Of a stretch of 64,000 bases of DNA, positions 62,507 to 64,000 are shown piece by piece. A program made the position numbers and the translations under genes. Position 1 is the stretch's first letter; each line of letters starts with the position of its first letter. Below the pieces are notes generated by a model that did no database searches, had not been told where the DNA came from, and saw only the letters and a program-made list of their open reading frames with translations. The stretch is from Mesorhizobium sp. AR10 (GTDB lineage Bacteria > Pseudomonadota > Alphaproteobacteria > Rhizobiales > Rhizobiaceae), in NCBI RefSeq assembly GCF_024746795.1, contig NZ_CP080523.1, forward strand, positions 682,001-746,000, in the 5' to 3' direction.

Positions 62507-63289
62507 ATGATGTTTGAAACGGTTGCCTACGAAATCCAGAACAGTATCGCCGAAATTCGTTTGAATCGTCCTCACCGCCTGAACGCAGTGGTGCAGCAAT
62601 TGTACGACGATGTCCTGGCAGCTCTCGACCAGTCTGAAAGAGACAAAAACGTGCGCGTGATTGTCCTGACCGGAGAAGGGCGGGCGTTTTGTGTTGGCGC
62701 CGATTTGAAGGAACACAAGGCCGGTCGCACGGCCTTCGATAGGCGACAATATCTGATGAGCGAACAAAAGGTGTGTAGACGTCTGGTCTCACACCCGAAG
62801 CCGGTCATTGCCGCCGTGAACGGCTATGCGCTCGGCGCCGGTGCCGAGATGGCTCTCGCTTGCGATTTTATGGTCATGGCCGCATCGGCGCGAATCGGAT
62901 TTCCCGAAATCGGCCTTGGCGCATTCCTCGGCGGCGGGGTCACACACATCCTTCCGCGACTTGTTGGCCTGGCAAAGGCACGTGAGCTGCTCTTCCTGGG
63001 CCGGCAGATCGATGGAGCGGAAGCGGTCCGGATCGGGCTGGCCTCAAACTGTATCCCCGACGAGGAGTTCGCTGAACGGGTCCGCACCCTGGCAAGCGAA
63101 CTGTCAAAAAAGGCGCCATTCTCGATCCAGCTTGCGAAAGAGCAGTTGGCGTCCGCCGCTGACGGGACGTTCGAAGCTGCGCTTACCGCGGAGCTTGAGG
63201 GCATGATGTTTTGTTCGACAACCCTTGATTGGCAGGAAGGTGTCGACGCCTTCGCCGAGAAGCGTTCGCCGGTCTTCCGGGGGGAATGA
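62507..63289 (+). CDS. Enoyl-CoA hydratase/isomerase family protein
   Basis: 260 residues (crotonase fold). Oxyanion-hole segment GRAFCVGADLKEHK and AAVNGYALGAGAEMALACDF, then GFPEIGLGAFLGGGVTHILP with the C-terminal helical part. AAGGA stands before ATG 62507; ATG 62510 is equally plausible. Hydrates or isomerises an acyl-CoA; the next gene is an acyl-CoA synthetase-like protein (overlapping ATGA). Probably regulated by the divergent RpiR protein. Confidence 0.92.
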   Translation: MMFETVAYEIQNSIAEIRLNRPHRLNAVVQQLYDDVLAALDQSERDKNVRVIVLTGEGRAFCVGADLKEHKAGRTAFDRRQYLMSEQKVCRRLVSHPKPVIAAVNGYALGAGAEMALACDFMVMAASARIGFPEIGLGAFLGGGVTHILPRLVGLAKARELLFLGRQIDGAEAVRIGLASNCIPDEEFAERVRTLASELSKKAPFSIQLAKEQLASAADGTFEAALTAELEGMMFCSTTLDWQEGVDAFAEKRSPVFRGE

Positions 63290-64000
63290 TGATGTCATCG
63301 AACGAACTGGTTGACATTCTATCCCCGAACTCCATCGCGATTATCGGCGCATCCAGGAATCCGGCCAAGCGGGGATATCGGTCGCTAAGGAAACTCCTGG
63401 ATGACGGCTATGCGGGAGCAATCTATCCGATTAATCCGAAGGAAAGTGAAATCTGCGGCATTAGGTGTCTGCCCGATCTGGGCAGCCTGCCGGGGCCCGT
63501 CGACCTTGCGCTGGTCTGCACTCCCGCGGCGACGGTTGCTTCAGTCATCACCGAATGCGCCGCTAAAGGAGTGCGCGGTGCCGTGGTTCTGGCGGGTGGC
63601 TTTGGAGAGGCTGGCGACGGCGGCAAGCGGCTCCAGGATGCAGTGCTAGCCGCTGCACGCGCTGGCGGGGTGAGGATCATCGGGCCAAACACCTCGGGCA
63701 TGTTCAATACTCATAAAGCCTGCAATCTCGTGGGCTTTTCGGACTTGCGGAAGGGTAGCATTGGCCTTTTGTCCCAATCCGGCAACATGGCTCTGTCACT
63801 CGTCACCGAAGCTCAAGCCAACGGGCATATAGGTTTGAGCACTTATGTGGGGGTAGGTAACGAGGCTGATATCGGCTTCGACGAATACCTCGACTACTTT
63901 GCGGCCGATCCCAACACCAACGTGGTGATCGCCTACGTTGAAGGACTGAAAGACGGCCGCCGCTTTTTGAACGCCTTGAGGCGAATCTCGCTTGAGAAAC
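63289..64000 (+). CDS. Acyl-CoA synthetase (NDP-forming type) CoA-binding protein, 3' end beyond the window
   Basis: The frame is open from ATG 63289 to the window end (237 codons). It begins with the CoA-binding domain of ADP-forming acyl-CoA synthetases: LSPNSIAIIGASRNPAKRGY, AIYPINPKESEICGIRC, DLALVCTPAATVASVI and RIIGPNTSGMFN, followed by the succinyl-CoA ligase-like part (GLLSQSGNMALSL). The start overlaps the hydratase stop (ATGA). It activates a carboxylic acid to its CoA thioester, linking to the hydratase in catabolism. Confidence 0.88.
   Translation, partial: MMSSNELVDILSPNSIAIIGASRNPAKRGYRSLRKLLDDGYAGAIYPINPKESEICGIRCLPDLGSLPGPVDLALVCTPAATVASVITECAAKGVRGAVVLAGGFGEAGDGGKRLQDAVLAAARAGGVRIIGPNTSGMFNTHKACNLVGFSDLRKGSIGLLSQSGNMALSLVTEAQANGHIGLSTYVGVGNEADIGFDEYLDYFAADPNTNVVIAYVEGLKDGRRFLNALRRISLEK

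Noticed and set aside
1..64000. CRISPR arrays, tRNA and rRNA genes
   Set aside because: No regularly spaced repeats, tRNA-like cloverleaf ends or rRNA motifs were noticed on either strand by eye; a computed scan could still find a degenerate tRNA.

Overview
The window looks like part of a symbiosis island or plasmid of a nitrogen-fixing alphaproteobacterium (Rhizobiales, most like Mesorhizobium). It opens with the tail of a nif operon (a NifX-associated small protein and the nif-specific ferredoxin fdxB), followed by an ExoX-type exopolysaccharide repressor gene broken by an IS3-family element and by acdS (ACC deaminase). Base use is GC-rich, overlapping ATGA start/stop junctions are common, and insertion sequences and gene relics are frequent, as expected of accessory DNA. 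Species assignment is inference.

Layout. 1-3.5 kb: nif/fdxB, exoX relic with IS3, acdS. 4.3-6.1 kb: DUF1403 protein and ScpB. 6.3-11.7 kb (minus): a five-gene set of ribbon-helix-helix regulator, large N6-adenine methyltransferase, PD-(D/E)XK nuclease and two unknown proteins, with a conspicuous inverted-repeat operator upstream; this looks like an uncharacterised restriction or defence locus. 12-17.5 kb: a scrapyard of relics (IS66, ATP-grasp, GST, thermonuclease, restriction enzyme) around a cupin regulator flanked by two Met-rich small proteins. 17.5-21.9 kb: tyrosinase, DUF2182 membrane protein, caspase-like protein. 22.4-25.4 kb (minus): small protein, haem-oxygenase-like diiron protein and two opine-dehydrogenase-family proteins.

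26.4-40.2 kb is the most striking region: thirteen tightly packed plus-strand genes that begin with a LodA-like quinocofactor oxidase split over two genes, then a radical SAM/SPASM protein, a LodB/QhpG-like flavoprotein, a multicopper oxidase, a tyrosinase, cytochrome P460, a beta-propeller protein, several unknown proteins, and a protealysin-like protease with its emfourin-type inhibitor. Many of these families carry protein-derived cross-linked cofactors or copper. I infer a periplasmic/extracytoplasmic oxidative system with its own maturation enzymes. Two regulators (a cyclase/AAA/TPR giant and a Crp/Fnr protein) lie at its far end on the opposite strand.

45-49.1 kb (minus): a Septu-like defence pair (ptuA/ptuB) whose ptuA is split by an IS630 element; joining the two sides of the element across one TA restores a single reading frame. 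49.2-56.5 kb: a truncated methyltransferase relic, a complete peptide-type ABC transporter operon and a serine hydrolase. 56.7-60.8 kb: an IS66 element with perfect 8-bp target duplication, itself interrupted by an IS256-family element. 61-64 kb: a porin relic, an RpiR regulator divergent from an enoyl-CoA hydratase/acyl-CoA synthetase operon, with two identical palindromes in the shared promoter region. No tRNA, rRNA or CRISPR array was seen.
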